Shown: one piece after another, positions 26,077-34,499 of the stretch
Position numbering within the stretch: the first letter of the stretch is position 1
Layout of the letters: each line of letters begins with the position of its first letter
DNA from: Pseudooceanicola lipolyticus
Lineage (GTDB): Bacteria; Pseudomonadota; Alphaproteobacteria; Rhodobacterales; Rhodobacteraceae
Direction of reading: 5' to 3'
NCBI RefSeq assembly: GCF_002786325.1
Contig: NZ_PGTB01000025.1
Coordinates: 1 to 39,474, forward strand
DNA: 39,474 bases
Program-made: the position numbers and the translations under genes
Notes under the pieces: generated by a model
The model's database searches: none
The model's input: only the letters and a program-made list of their open reading frames with translations
What the model was told of the DNA's origin: nothing

Positions 26077-27069
26077 TTACGCAGGCTCGTCGAAATTGCG
26101 TGGCACGTCGAACTCGCCCGCCTTGATCGCCGCGCGAACCTCTTCCATCTTCGCCACGGCGTCGGCCGGAGCGACCCCTTCGACATAGGCGATATCGTTG
26201 CCGCCGTCTTTCATCAGGCTGAGCGGGGTATAGTTCTTGCCCGTCGGATTGCCCGCACTGGCATCGGCCACGGCCGCGTCCAACAGGGGACGGAAGGACC
26301 AGAGCGCATTGGCAAAGACCGTGTCAGGATAGCGCGGCGTATAGTCGATCATCGACCCGACTGCCTTGATCCCGCGTTCCTTGGCGGCATCCGCCGTGCC
26401 GATCCTTTCGCCAAACAGGATATCCGCGCCGCTGTCGATCTGCGCCAGACCGGCTTCGCGGGCCTTGGGCGGGTCGAAGAAGGTCCCGATGAAGCTGACC
26501 AGGTGTTTCACATCCGGGTTCACCGCCCGCACGCCATCGGCAAAGCCGTTGATCAGCATGTTGACCTCGGGGATCGGAATCGCACCGACCGAGCCGACCG
26601 TGCCGGTTTCGGTCATCGCGCCCGCCAGCATGCCGCAAAGATAGGCCGCTTCCCAGTTCCAAGTGCCGAAGACGCCGAAATTGTCGCCCGCGGCTTCGCC
26701 CGACGACCCCATCAGGAACGCGGTGTCGGGATAATCGCCCGCGACGGTCCGCGCCTCGCGCTCGACCGCGTAGGATTCGCCGACGATCAGCGTGTGTCCG
26801 GCCTCGGCATATTCGCGCATGACGCGCGGGTAGTCGGTTCCAGAGACCCCTTCCGAGAAGACATATTCGATCGATCCGTCCTCTTTCGCCGCCACCATCG
26901 CGGCGTGCAGAACCGAGTTCCAGGTGTTCTCGACCGGAGAGGCATGGATGCCCGCAACCTTCAGAGGGGCCGTTTGCGCCCTCAGAATGGACGGCGCGAA
27001 AAGCGTGGTCGCGCCAAGGGCGGCGCCCGTGCCCAGAAGACGGCGGCGGTTGATGAGAAGTCGTGTCAT
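26077..27069 (-). CDS. BMP-family ABC substrate-binding protein with Tat signal
   Basis: 330 residues from ATG 27069, with AAGGAA upstream; the open frame continues to 27186 but has no signal there. The N-terminus NRRRLLGTGAALGATTLFAP is a twin-arginine signal ending at ILRAQ near residue 31. The mature part has the PnrA/BMP fold: FSEGVSGTDYPRVMREYAE (about 73), GNFGV-like DNFGVFGTWNWEAAYLCGML, and DSGADILFGERIGTADAAKE (about 220). Members bind purine or pyrimidine nucleosides, or nucleobases. There is no lipobox Cys, so it is a soluble periplasmic protein exported folded. It is the first gene of the importer operon, 77 bases before the amidase. Confidence 0.93.
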   Translation of the reverse strand: MTRLLINRRRLLGTGAALGATTLFAPSILRAQTAPLKVAGIHASPVENTWNSVLHAAMVAAKEDGSIEYVFSEGVSGTDYPRVMREYAEAGHTLIVGESYAVEREARTVAGDYPDTAFLMGSSGEAAGDNFGVFGTWNWEAAYLCGMLAGAMTETGTVGSVGAIPIPEVNMLINGFADGVRAVNPDVKHLVSFIGTFFDPPKAREAGLAQIDSGADILFGERIGTADAAKERGIKAVGSMIDYTPRYPDTVFANALWSFRPLLDAAVADASAGNPTGKNYTPLSLMKDGGNDIAYVEGVAPADAVAKMEEVRAAIKAGEFDVPRNFDEPA

Positions 27070-27236
27070 CGCTGATATTCCTTGTCCCTGTCTGCCCGGG
27101 ACAGAACCGGGCGTGGCTTGGGTGCCCCTGAATGTAGCACCTGTAGATTGAGCCCGTTGCCGGCGACCTCTGTCAAGCGCGCCCATCGGTCAGCTGCCAA
27201 ACGAACCACCGCACTTGCCATCTAATTAAGCAATTT

Positions 27237-27252
27237 CTGACCAAACGGTCAA
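27237..27252 (-). promoter_or_regulatory. RutR-box-like palindrome and promoter before the BMP operon
   Basis: CTGACCAAACGGTCAA matches the E. coli RutR site TTGACCAnnTGGTCAA at 12 of 14 fixed positions. RutR is a TetR-type regulator that senses uracil and thymine. On the minus strand its TTGACC half acts as a -35 with CTTAAT 16 bases further as a -10. A second -35 candidate TTGACA lies at 27171-27176. The box overlaps the stop of the deaminase-like gene and lies 168 bases before the BMP start. The consensus is from memory. Confidence 0.5.
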
Positions 27253-28541
27253 ACCGCAATCCTAGGGGCATAGCTGGCGGGGTTCAGGACTTCGGGACGG
27301 CCCTGAAGGCTCAGCCTGCTGCGCTCGACGGGGGTTTCGGCAATCACCTTGCCGCGCCGGATGACCTTGAGCCGGTTCGGGCGCAGCCGGATCGCTTCGG
27401 CCGTGTCACGCGCCTGAAGCAGCACCATGTCGGCATGACAGCCGACGTCGAGCCCATAGCCCTCGAGCCCCATGATCCGGGCCGAATTCACCGTGACCGC
27501 GTCGAACATGGCGCGCTTGTCCTCGATCGATCCCAACTGCGTCGCATGCACCGCCATATGCGCCACATCCAGCAGATCGCCGGTGCCCATGGAATACCAC
27601 GGATCCATCACGCAGTCCTGTCCAAGACCGACGGGAATGCCCATTTCCATCATCTGGGGAATGCGGGTCAGACCGCGCCGTTTGGGATATGTATCGTGCC
27701 GCCCTTGCAGCATCATGTTGATCAGCGGGTTCGGGATGGCGGCCATCTGCGCCTCGGCCATCAGGGGCAGCAGTTTCGAGACATAGTAATTGTCCATCGA
27801 GTGCATCGAGGTCAGATGCGAGCCGGCCACCCTGCCCTGCAACCCGAAACGGACCGTCTGCGCGGCCAGCGTCTCGACATGTCGCGACATTGGATCGTCG
27901 GTCTCGTCGCAATGCATGTCGACCATCAGACCCCGGTCCGCCGCGATCCGGCACAGCGCTTCGACGGACCGCGCGCCATCTTCCATCGTGCGTTCGAAAT
28001 GCGGGATACCGCCGACGATCTCGACCCCCATATCGAGCGCCCGGCTCAAAGCCTCTTCAACCCCCGTTTTGCGGTAGTACCCATCCTGCGGAAAGGCGAC
28101 GAGTTGGAGGTCGAGATAGGGTGCAACGCGGTCCCTGACCTCGAGCATCGCCTCGACCGTCACCAGCCGAGGGTCTGAAACGTCAACGTGACTGCGCACC
28201 GCCAGAAGCCCCTTCGACACCGCCAGATCGCAGTACCGGAGCGCCCGGTCTATCAGCGCCTCGGTCGTCAGGGTCGGTCGCAATTCACCCCACAGGGCGA
28301 TCCCTTCCAGCAAGGTGCCCGAGACATTCATCCGAGGCAGGCCAAGTGACAGGGTCGCATCCATATGAAAATGCGGATCGACAAAGGGCGGGCTCAACAA
28401 CAGCCCGTCCGCGTCGATCGTCTGCCCGGCCTCGGCGGTGATGCCGGGTTCAACCGCGGCGATGCGTTCGTCCTGTACCGCGACATCGACGCCGGTCCGA
28501 CCATCGGGCAGCGTGGCATTCTTGATCACGAGGTCGAACAT
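27249..28541 (-). CDS. Cytosine-deaminase-like amidohydrolase (Asp to Cys variant)
   Basis: 430 residues, closely similar in layout to E. coli CodA with a constant offset of 4. The metal ligands are all present: H57 and H59 (VDPHFHM), H210 and E213 (MVDMHCDETDD), H242 (GSHLTSMHS) and D309. Q152 (AFPQDG) also matches the CodA pyrimidine contact. However, the position of CodA Asp314 is Cys310 (GLGQDCVMDPW), and the preceding His is Gln308. It is therefore probably active on a related amine-bearing heterocycle, not necessarily cytosine. It lies upstream of the BMP-type importer operon on the same strand with 179 bases between, and may be co-regulated. Confidence 0.9.
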   Translation of the reverse strand: MFDLVIKNATLPDGRTGVDVAVQDERIAAVEPGITAEAGQTIDADGLLLSPPFVDPHFHMDATLSLGLPRMNVSGTLLEGIALWGELRPTLTTEALIDRALRYCDLAVSKGLLAVRSHVDVSDPRLVTVEAMLEVRDRVAPYLDLQLVAFPQDGYYRKTGVEEALSRALDMGVEIVGGIPHFERTMEDGARSVEALCRIAADRGLMVDMHCDETDDPMSRHVETLAAQTVRFGLQGRVAGSHLTSMHSMDNYYVSKLLPLMAEAQMAAIPNPLINMMLQGRHDTYPKRRGLTRIPQMMEMGIPVGLGQDCVMDPWYSMGTGDLLDVAHMAVHATQLGSIEDKRAMFDAVTVNSARIMGLEGYGLDVGCHADMVLLQARDTAEAIRLRPNRLKVIRRGKVIAETPVERSRLSLQGRPEVLNPASYAPRIAV

Positions 28542-28728
28542 GGGCGGGGGTCCTGTCTTGATGATGGCAGCGCAACCCTATGTCCCTGGCAACAGAGTGT
28601 CATCCCGGTCCATTGCGCTTGTCGCGGAAAACCTGCGCTTTGAAATACTTTTGCCCGAAAGCACTGCGGCGGACGTTGGTGCAGGGGCTTTGCCAAGTTG
28701 AACCACTTCCCCTGCTCGGAAAACCGGG

Positions 28729-29054
28729 CGTCATGACGTTTCCCACCTCATTGCCAACGGCGCCGTTCTCGACGTTCTCATTCAGCCCCGCCGCAACGCC
28801 AAAGCCGCAAAGCGTTTCTTCGCTCGCCTGGTTGCCGCCTTGGGCGATCCGAATGTCGTGATCACCGACAAGCTCCGAAATTTTACCAAGCCGATCCAGG
28901 CCATCGCTCTTGGCGCTGGCCATCGCACACAAGGGTCTCACCAATCGGAGGGTCACATCGACCCTCGCGGAAACGGGAACAGATCACAGGTCGGTTCGAG
29001 GCGCCGTGCCAGGCACAACGGTTGCTTGCTGCCCACGATCAGGCGCCGGGTTGA
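28729..29054 (+). pseudogene. IS6-family transposase remnant
   Basis: The plus strand reads NGAVLDVLIQPRRNAKAAKR, FFARLVAALGDPNVVITDKL and RNFTKPIQAIALGAGHR. After a frame change it gives AHKGLTNR, and after another TGRFEAPCQAQRLLAAHDQ before a TGA at 29052. The order matches the DDE core to C-terminus of IS6-type transposases (V-T-D-K, H-K-G-L-N-N-R, Q-A-Q-R-F-L-A-A-H-D-Q). The N-terminal helix-turn-helix and the inverted repeats are missing, and at least two frameshifts occur. It is not functional. It abuts the IS5-like remnant. The 187 bases between the deaminase ATG and this remnant show nothing I can support. Confidence 0.88.
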
Positions 29055-29055
29055 C

Positions 29056-29253
29056 CCGGGCGAATGACGGCGGAGCGAGGCGTTCAGCGTGGCCGTCGGC
29101 CTGCACGATCCGACCGGAACGGTTCTCCATCAGGCCTTGTCCCATGAAGCACAACATGGCGCCCGCGCCGGGTGATTTCTTGAACAATCGGGCGTCAGGG
29201 TCGGTCATCGATGCGTGGGTCGCATTCGACCGCCGCTCGACGCGGAAATCGGC
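29056..29253 (-). pseudogene. IS5-family transposase remnant
   Basis: The minus strand reads ADFRVERRSNATHAS, MTDPDARLFKKSPGAGAM, LCFMGQGLMENRSGRIVQ and ADGHAERLA. This corresponds to the middle of IS5-type transposases (RSNATHASTTDPEARL, then a M-G-H-x-L-M-E-N-R block). A stop (TAA) comes directly before the fragment and a short internal stretch after GRIV is missing. It begins 2 bases after the IS6-like remnant ends, on the other strand. Confidence 0.87.
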
Positions 29254-29255
29254 TT

Positions 29256-29647
29256 AGAAGTTGCGGTTGCGGCGTGTGGGGCGGGTCATGGGTGCGGGCT
29301 CGGCGGTGGAATGGTCAGGGGCGGATGTTGGCGGTACTCTTCCAACTGGTGGATCACCAGGGCCGACATCTCCATCGGACGTCACGGGTTGTTTCGGCTG
29401 GAAGCTCTTCCTCGACACTCAGGCCTTCGCCAGCGTAGCATCGAACGAGAACAGTTCGTCCAAGAGCAGCGGTGCGACCTCGCGATGCGCGAGGATGCCC
29501 GATCCACGCGTCGCCACCTCGGTCCCAGCAGTAGTGGCGATAATTCACGTTCCGAGAATTGCGTCGAGGCCAGAGTTTTCAGCGGCCTGTTAATGCCACA
29601 GCCCCTTAACTTTACGGCGCTGCAGGGACTGTGAACGCGTAGCGGCG
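29256..29647. other. Unassigned stretch with a decayed coding look
   Basis: No intact gene is supported here. On the minus strand one frame shows a protein-like fragment with GTEVATRGSGILAHREV, followed by PLLLDELFSFDATLAKA and a stop, suggesting another dead gene of unknown family. Overlapping open frames on the plus strand have biased, low-complexity composition and no ribosome site. It lies just downstream of the EEP-family gene. Confidence 0.3.
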
Positions 29648-30733
29648 CTACCGTTCGCGAATATCCAGCTCGAGCGTCGCGCCGTACGCCTCGACCATTT
29701 GCTCCACCTCGGCCGCTTCTTCCGGCGACAGCTCTGGCGGATCAATATTGAACTCCGCCGCGACTGCCGGATCAATGCGAACCGTGGCGAGCATTGGAAA
29801 ATGATCCGAACCGATCTTCTCGCCGCGCGAGTAATCGACCAGCGCGATGTCGGGCGTGAGGTAAAGCTGATCGATCGGCAACCGGAGGATCGGGTGCGTG
29901 GCATCGAAACTCGGCAGCGGTCCGCGCCCGACACGTGGATCGAGATAGCCCCCAATTTTCTTGAACTTCTGGGCGAAATGCGACCAGGCTGGCTGATTGA
30001 AGTCCCCCATGATGACAACCGGAACTCCGGACTTACGGGCAAAGCGCGCCGCGTAGGCCGTTTTTGCGTCCCTGGTGTCCGTATCCTGCCCCGGCACCGG
30101 CGGCGCCGGGTGAAAGCCGACAAAGCGGAAGCTGCGGTCCCGCCGGTCCTTCAACGCGGCATAGAGTGTCGGCTTGTCCACGTCTCCGAGATCGAGAATA
30201 TGCGTCTCGACCACCGGCAGGCCGGTGGCGAAAACGAAGCCGTAGTGATTGTCCTGCGGCTTGGCCAAGACTGTCTCGTACCCGTCGAGGGCCGGCCCAA
30301 GTGCGTCGACCCAGATCTGGTCCGTCTCCATCAAAAAAATGATGTCCGGTGACTCGCGCCGGATCAGGCTCAGAACCGCGTCGTGGTCACGGTTTGCCAT
30401 CAGCACGTTGGCGGCGATCAATCTCAACTGATCGTCGGAGGCTGGCGCCAGTTGGATCTCCTTCGACGCGAGCGGGGTGTATGGGAAAACCTGCCATGCC
30501 TGGAAACCAAAACAGGCCAGCGCCGTAACCAGCATCGGTGTCCGCAGCACCGGTGCGAGGAAGAAGCAGAGGATGACAACGAAACCAGCCGCCGCGAGTA
30601 TCTGGAGGCGGGGAAAGGCCATGGCCCGGATCCACCACTCCTGAAGACCCGAAAGCGGCAGGAGAGTAACAACGACGAGTGCAGCCACTAGCGCCAGGAC
30701 CGCGGTGGTATACGCGACCCTCAGCATTTCCAC
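29648..30733 (-). CDS. Membrane-anchored endonuclease/exonuclease/phosphatase family protein
   Basis: 361 residues. Two to three TM segments fill the first ~95 residues, and the catalytic domain (about 100-335) follows. EEP motifs are visible: LIAANVLMANRD (metal/substrate Asn), SPDIIFLMETD (metal Glu), VGFHPAPPVP (His), VIMGDFNQPAWS (Asp-x-Asn) and IGSDHFPMLATV (Ser-Asp-His). An acidic tail ends the protein. Members act on phosphodiester or phosphate groups of nucleic acids, lipids or cyclic compounds; which one is unknown. The gene stands alone between a transposase scar and a 476-base gap, so context does not help. GTG 30733 or ATG 30727 may start it. Confidence 0.9.
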   Translation of the reverse strand: MEMLRVAYTTAVLALVAALVVVTLLPLSGLQEWWIRAMAFPRLQILAAAGFVVILCFFLAPVLRTPMLVTALACFGFQAWQVFPYTPLASKEIQLAPASDDQLRLIAANVLMANRDHDAVLSLIRRESPDIIFLMETDQIWVDALGPALDGYETVLAKPQDNHYGFVFATGLPVVETHILDLGDVDKPTLYAALKDRRDRSFRFVGFHPAPPVPGQDTDTRDAKTAYAARFARKSGVPVVIMGDFNQPAWSHFAQKFKKIGGYLDPRVGRGPLPSFDATHPILRLPIDQLYLTPDIALVDYSRGEKIGSDHFPMLATVRIDPAVAAEFNIDPPELSPEEAAEVEQMVEAYGATLELDIRER

Positions 30734-31209
30734 TCAACACGTTCGCGACTGCGCGCTTCGACAGCGAGCCAACTTGCCGTTCCAGCGTCAGCGCATGGAC
30801 CACTTCCGCCTTCCGCGCCGTGGTCCAGATGGTAGCCTGCTCCTGATTTCATGGTGGCCGTCTCCGCAAGCTGCTTAGATGAAAAGCTAGAACAGATAGA
30901 CCCAAGGTGAACCATTCGAAGAGAATGTCAAAACTAACCGTGACCAGGTGATTGCATCCTGCGGAACTTACCGCGGGATCACACGCGGCCGGTCTCGCTG
31001 CGCAGCGGGTCGATTCCTGACGCTCAGCAGCATGTTAATCGTGGTCAGGCTTCCGGTGCAGCCATTGCGCTGCCACACCGCTTTTAGGACCGAGTTCAAG
31101 ATCCTTTTGCGTTCTCGTCTTTCTCCTTGTCGTTCGCCGCTCCCCGAGCCGAGCGGATTGTCCGAGTGACAATGCCCATCGCCACCCTGCATCCGCTCGA
31201 AGAACCGGG
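30734..31209. other. Intergenic region without supported gene
   Basis: This 476-base stretch separates the EEP gene from the end of the hydrolase operon. Short open frames exist on both strands (for example minus 30968-31192), but none has a ribosome site, family motif or clear codon bias. It is partly AT-richer near 30,880-30,960, where the EEP promoter may lie. I see no strong hairpin for termination of the operon ending at 31210. Confidence 0.4.
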
Positions 31210-32460
31210 TTAGTCAGACACAGGAGACCGGACACCCTCCGCGGAGGCGAGGAGAACGTCGAGCAAGACCTCTGCCCCTGCGATCACGTCTTCGCGCGTG
31301 GCGCTTTCGGACGGGTCGTGGCTGATACCTTCCTTGCAGGGGATGAAGATCATCGCCGATGGGCACAGGGTGGCAACATGGCGCGCGTCATGTCCCGCGG
31401 CCGAGGCGATGCTTCGGCAGCGGTGCCCATTTGCCTCCGCCGCCTCCGCGATCCGGGCCTGCAGCACCGGGTCAAAGGCGTTCGACGGGGCGTTCACCAA
31501 CGTTTCGATCCGCGCGGTGCATGGGGAAGCCTCCTGTTCCACGATACGGTGCAGCCGCTCTGCCGCTGCGTCGAGCACATCGTTGCGCGGGTGGCGCAGA
31601 TCGGTGCGGAAGCGTACCTCGCTGGCGATCACCGACGGCGCGTTGGGCGTCACCTCGACGCGACCGATGGTAAAGCGGATGTCAGTCTCAAACTTGCCGA
31701 CTCCCTCCTGCAAAGCCGATGCAACCCGCGCAAAGGCCATCACCGCATCGCGTCGCGTCGCCATCGGCTCTGTGCCGGCATGTCCCGCCCTCCCGGTCAG
31801 CGTGACCTCGGTCGTGATCTTGCCCTGGATGCCGCTCACCACGCCGATGGCGTGGCCCGACCTCTCGAGTTCGGGGCCCTGTTCGATGTGCGGTTCGACA
31901 TAGGCGAGAGGCTGGAAAGCCCGCCGCGTCCGCAGAGCGGGGAAGGCCGCGTGAATGCGGTCGATTTCGTCACCGCAGAGAATACCCTCCGCGTCGCTCG
32001 TGGCGCGCACATCGGCGATGTTGCGATTGCCTGCAAAGACCTCGGAGCCCATCATCCCGGGTGCGAAGCGCGAGCCTTCCTCGTTCATCCACGCTACCAC
32101 TACAACATCGCGTACGGGCCGGTGCCCGGCACCGGCCATTGCCGTCACAGCTTCGAGCGCGGCCAGTACGCCGAAGACACCGTCGAAGCGCCCGCCGGTC
32201 GGCTGGCTGTCGAGATGCGAACCGGCGAGCAGCGGCGGCAGATCACGGTCTTGCCCCGGCAGGGTCAGGAACAGGTTGGCAGCGGCGTCAGTGGACGGTT
32301 CCAACCCGATCTCGTCGCCCCACGCGATCATCTGTGCCCAGGCTGCATGCTCGTCGTCCGAGAGCGCCTGCCGATTGACGCCACCTTCGCCAAAGCCTCC
32401 GATCCGGGCCATTTGCATAAGCCGCGACCAGAGCCGGTCGCCATCTATCTTCACGCTCAT
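31210..32460 (-). CDS. M20-family N-carbamoyl-amino-acid hydrolase type enzyme (HyuC/AllC-like)
   Basis: 416 residues from ATG 32460, which overlaps the upstream stop (ATGA); the frame extends to 32511 without use. Zn-peptidase M20 motifs are GSHLDSQPTGGRFDGVFG (His and Asp metal ligands near residue 80), WMNEEGSRF (Glu pair, about 120), EPHIEQGP (His, about 183), GRAGHAGTEPM, and a C-terminal GISHDPSES His. Relatives remove the carbamoyl group from N-carbamoyl-amino acids, beta-ureidopropionate or allantoate. In this operon it could finish breakdown of an imported nitrogen compound, releasing ammonia, CO2 and an amino acid for the aminotransferase. It is the last gene of the operon. Confidence 0.9.
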   Translation of the reverse strand: MSVKIDGDRLWSRLMQMARIGGFGEGGVNRQALSDDEHAAWAQMIAWGDEIGLEPSTDAAANLFLTLPGQDRDLPPLLAGSHLDSQPTGGRFDGVFGVLAALEAVTAMAGAGHRPVRDVVVVAWMNEEGSRFAPGMMGSEVFAGNRNIADVRATSDAEGILCGDEIDRIHAAFPALRTRRAFQPLAYVEPHIEQGPELERSGHAIGVVSGIQGKITTEVTLTGRAGHAGTEPMATRRDAVMAFARVASALQEGVGKFETDIRFTIGRVEVTPNAPSVIASEVRFRTDLRHPRNDVLDAAAERLHRIVEQEASPCTARIETLVNAPSNAFDPVLQARIAEAAEANGHRCRSIASAAGHDARHVATLCPSAMIFIPCKEGISHDPSESATREDVIAGAEVLLDVLLASAEGVRSPVSD

Positions 32461-33335
32461 GTGGTGCGCATCACTTGGCCCGGGTCGGCGCGCGGGTCGC
32501 GCCTGTCCCAAGCCCCTGCCTCGACCTGTGCGAGGAACTCGGCCAGCAGTTGGTTGAAGAGCTCTGGCTCTTCAAGGTTCAGCGTGTGCCCGGTTTTGGG
32601 TAAGATGGCGAGGCCGCAGGCGGGAATGGTCTTCTTCAGGTAGACCGAGGTCTGGATACAGTGGTCGTCCTCGTCGCCGGTCATCACCAGCGTCGGCACC
32701 GCCATCGCGGCGAACTCGGCCTCGAGGTCGTAGAGCGACGGCCGCCGCGCCTGCACACCGCGCATGGTCAATGCCGCGCCGAGATCGTCGTGGTTCGACA
32801 ACCGCTCCGAGAACTCGGCCCAGCCGCGCGGGTCCTTGTTCTGGAACTGCACCCGACTTGCGCCCAGACCGTAGATCTTGGAGAATTCCTTGGCGCCCTT
32901 CTGCTCGAAGTTCTCGGCCACCGAGAGCGAGACGCCGCGGAAATACTCTTCGAATTCCTTCTCGGCGCCATAGCCGGTGCCTGCGATGGTCAGCGACAGC
33001 GCCCGCTCCGGCGCGATCAGGCCGAAATGGGCGGCGGCAAACCCGCCCATCGAAAGCCCGACGATATGCGCCTTCTCGATACCTAGCGCGTCGAGCACGG
33101 ACAGCGCGTCCTCGACGGCGATGCGCTGCGAATACTGCTTGATGTCGGTGGGGATGCCGGACGGTTTGTAGCCCCGTGCCGCGTAGGTGATACAACGATG
33201 GCGGCGGGCGAAACGGCGCATCTGCGGCTCCCAGGCATCGTAGTTGCCGCCGAACTCGTGGATGAACAGGATCGGCGTGCCCTGCCCCGCCTCCTCGACA
33301 TAAAGCTTCACGCCGTCTTTCGTGGTGATGTACAT
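32457..33335 (-). CDS. Alpha/beta-hydrolase
   Basis: 292 residues of the alpha/beta-hydrolase fold. Nucleophile elbow GLSMGG (Ser near residue 95), oxyanion region HEFGGNYDAW (about 26-35), acid in MTGDEDDHC (about 220-228) and His in LPKTGHTLNLEEP (about 250). It is an ester- or amide-cleaving enzyme, and the substrate is not visible. It is coupled to the M20 gene by ATGA overlap and follows the aminotransferase by 12 bases. Some members cleave carboxylic amides from degraded heterocycles such as pyridoxine or pyrimidines, which would fit the operon, but this is only inference. Confidence 0.88.
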   Translation of the reverse strand: MYITTKDGVKLYVEEAGQGTPILFIHEFGGNYDAWEPQMRRFARRHRCITYAARGYKPSGIPTDIKQYSQRIAVEDALSVLDALGIEKAHIVGLSMGGFAAAHFGLIAPERALSLTIAGTGYGAEKEFEEYFRGVSLSVAENFEQKGAKEFSKIYGLGASRVQFQNKDPRGWAEFSERLSNHDDLGAALTMRGVQARRPSLYDLEAEFAAMAVPTLVMTGDEDDHCIQTSVYLKKTIPACGLAILPKTGHTLNLEEPELFNQLLAEFLAQVEAGAWDRRDPRADPGQVMRTT

Positions 33336-33347
33336 GTCGGTCGTCCT

Positions 33348-34487
33348 TCAGAACAGCGCGGGCACGTCGGTGAGACCGCGCGCCTTATTCATCATCTCGG
33401 GCAGCAGATCGCAGAAGCGGCGCGCCCAGGGCTCGGGCACGGTGGTCGAGACCTTGATGAAGCCTCCGCCGAACTGTGCGGTGTGATATTTGCCCTGCCG
33501 GATCATCACCCCCTCCTGCCGGTAAGCCTCGACCAGCTGCTCGGGGGTGATCCCGGCGGCTTCGGTGCCGATACAGAGGAAGTTGGCAAAGCTCGGCCAA
33601 ACCAGCAGCTCGAGGCCATCGGCCGCGGCCACCGCTTCGCGGATCAACTGCTGGTTGCCGGTATTGATGGCGCGGACGGTCTGCATCCACTCGGGCTTGA
33701 CCCTGAGGCCCGCCTCGGCGCCCCGCTGCGCCACAACCCCGGCTCCGAGGATCGAGCTGGAAAAGCCCGCGCATTCGTCGATCAGTTCGGGCGAACCCAC
33801 CAGCGCGCCGACGCGCATCCCCGCCAGGCCGAGCCACTTGGAGAAGCTCACCGAGCAGACCGCGTTGACCGGGTCGATGCGCAGGGCGGGCACGTGATCC
33901 GGCGCATAGTCCCGGTAGGTGCAGTCATGCACCAGCAGCGCACCTACGGATTTGGCGATCTCGATAAACTGCGCCAGCTCGTCCGCGCGGTAGGTGGTGC
34001 CAAGAGGGTTGTTCGGGTCCACCAGGTAGATCAATGCGCAGCGCTCATCGACGTTGGCGGCCAATACCCCGGGGGTAAGCTTATAGCCCGTCTCGGGGCC
34101 GAAAATCGGCAGCTCGATCACCTCGGCGCCCTGTTGCGTGGCAAAAAGGCCGGGCCATTTCCAACTTGGGTCGGAGGTTACGAACGTATCGCCCGCGCGC
34201 ACTTTCGTGCGCACCAGAGTGGCGAGCGCGTTGACGCCACCTTCAGCCACCAGCGCGCGGCCCGTCACGCCAAGGTCTTCGACGATGGCGGCGCGAAGCG
34301 ACTCGAATCCCAGGGGCGGCGCATAGGCGTTGAATTCTCCCTTGGCGATGGATGCGGTCATCGCCTGCGTCACCGCAGGATGGGTGGGGATGTGGTTGGT
34401 GTTCTGCCCCATCCAGATCAGCTTTTCGTCCGCAAACAGCGTGTCGAAATACCGGTTCCGGATCTCGGCGTCTGAATCCTGTATCAT
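33348..34487 (-). CDS. PLP-dependent aminotransferase, class I/II
   Basis: 379 residues with the fold type I pattern. The PLP lysine is in VSFSKWLGLAGMRVG (about 212-226), the substrate/PLP Asn in LVDPNNPLGTTY (about 155), and the Asp/Tyr pair in LLVHDCTYRDYA (about 188). Near the N-terminus NTNHIPTHPAV and FNAYAPPLGFESLRAAI are typical. Acts on an amino group in the cytoplasm, possibly that of a product of the carbamoyl hydrolase (for example beta-alanine-like or a proteinogenic amino acid). It lies between the nucleoside hydrolase (12 bases) and the alpha/beta-hydrolase (12 bases), in one operon. Confidence 0.92.
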   Translation of the reverse strand: MIQDSDAEIRNRYFDTLFADEKLIWMGQNTNHIPTHPAVTQAMTASIAKGEFNAYAPPLGFESLRAAIVEDLGVTGRALVAEGGVNALATLVRTKVRAGDTFVTSDPSWKWPGLFATQQGAEVIELPIFGPETGYKLTPGVLAANVDERCALIYLVDPNNPLGTTYRADELAQFIEIAKSVGALLVHDCTYRDYAPDHVPALRIDPVNAVCSVSFSKWLGLAGMRVGALVGSPELIDECAGFSSSILGAGVVAQRGAEAGLRVKPEWMQTVRAINTGNQQLIREAVAAADGLELLVWPSFANFLCIGTEAAGITPEQLVEAYRQEGVMIRQGKYHTAQFGGGFIKVSTTVPEPWARRFCDLLPEMMNKARGLTDVPALF

Positions 34488-34499
34488 GTTATGGTCCTT

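Noticed and set aside
31318-34475. Long plus-strand frames (441 and 425 codons)
   Set aside because: Antisense to the M20 hydrolase and the aminotransferase; composition is that of mirror readings.
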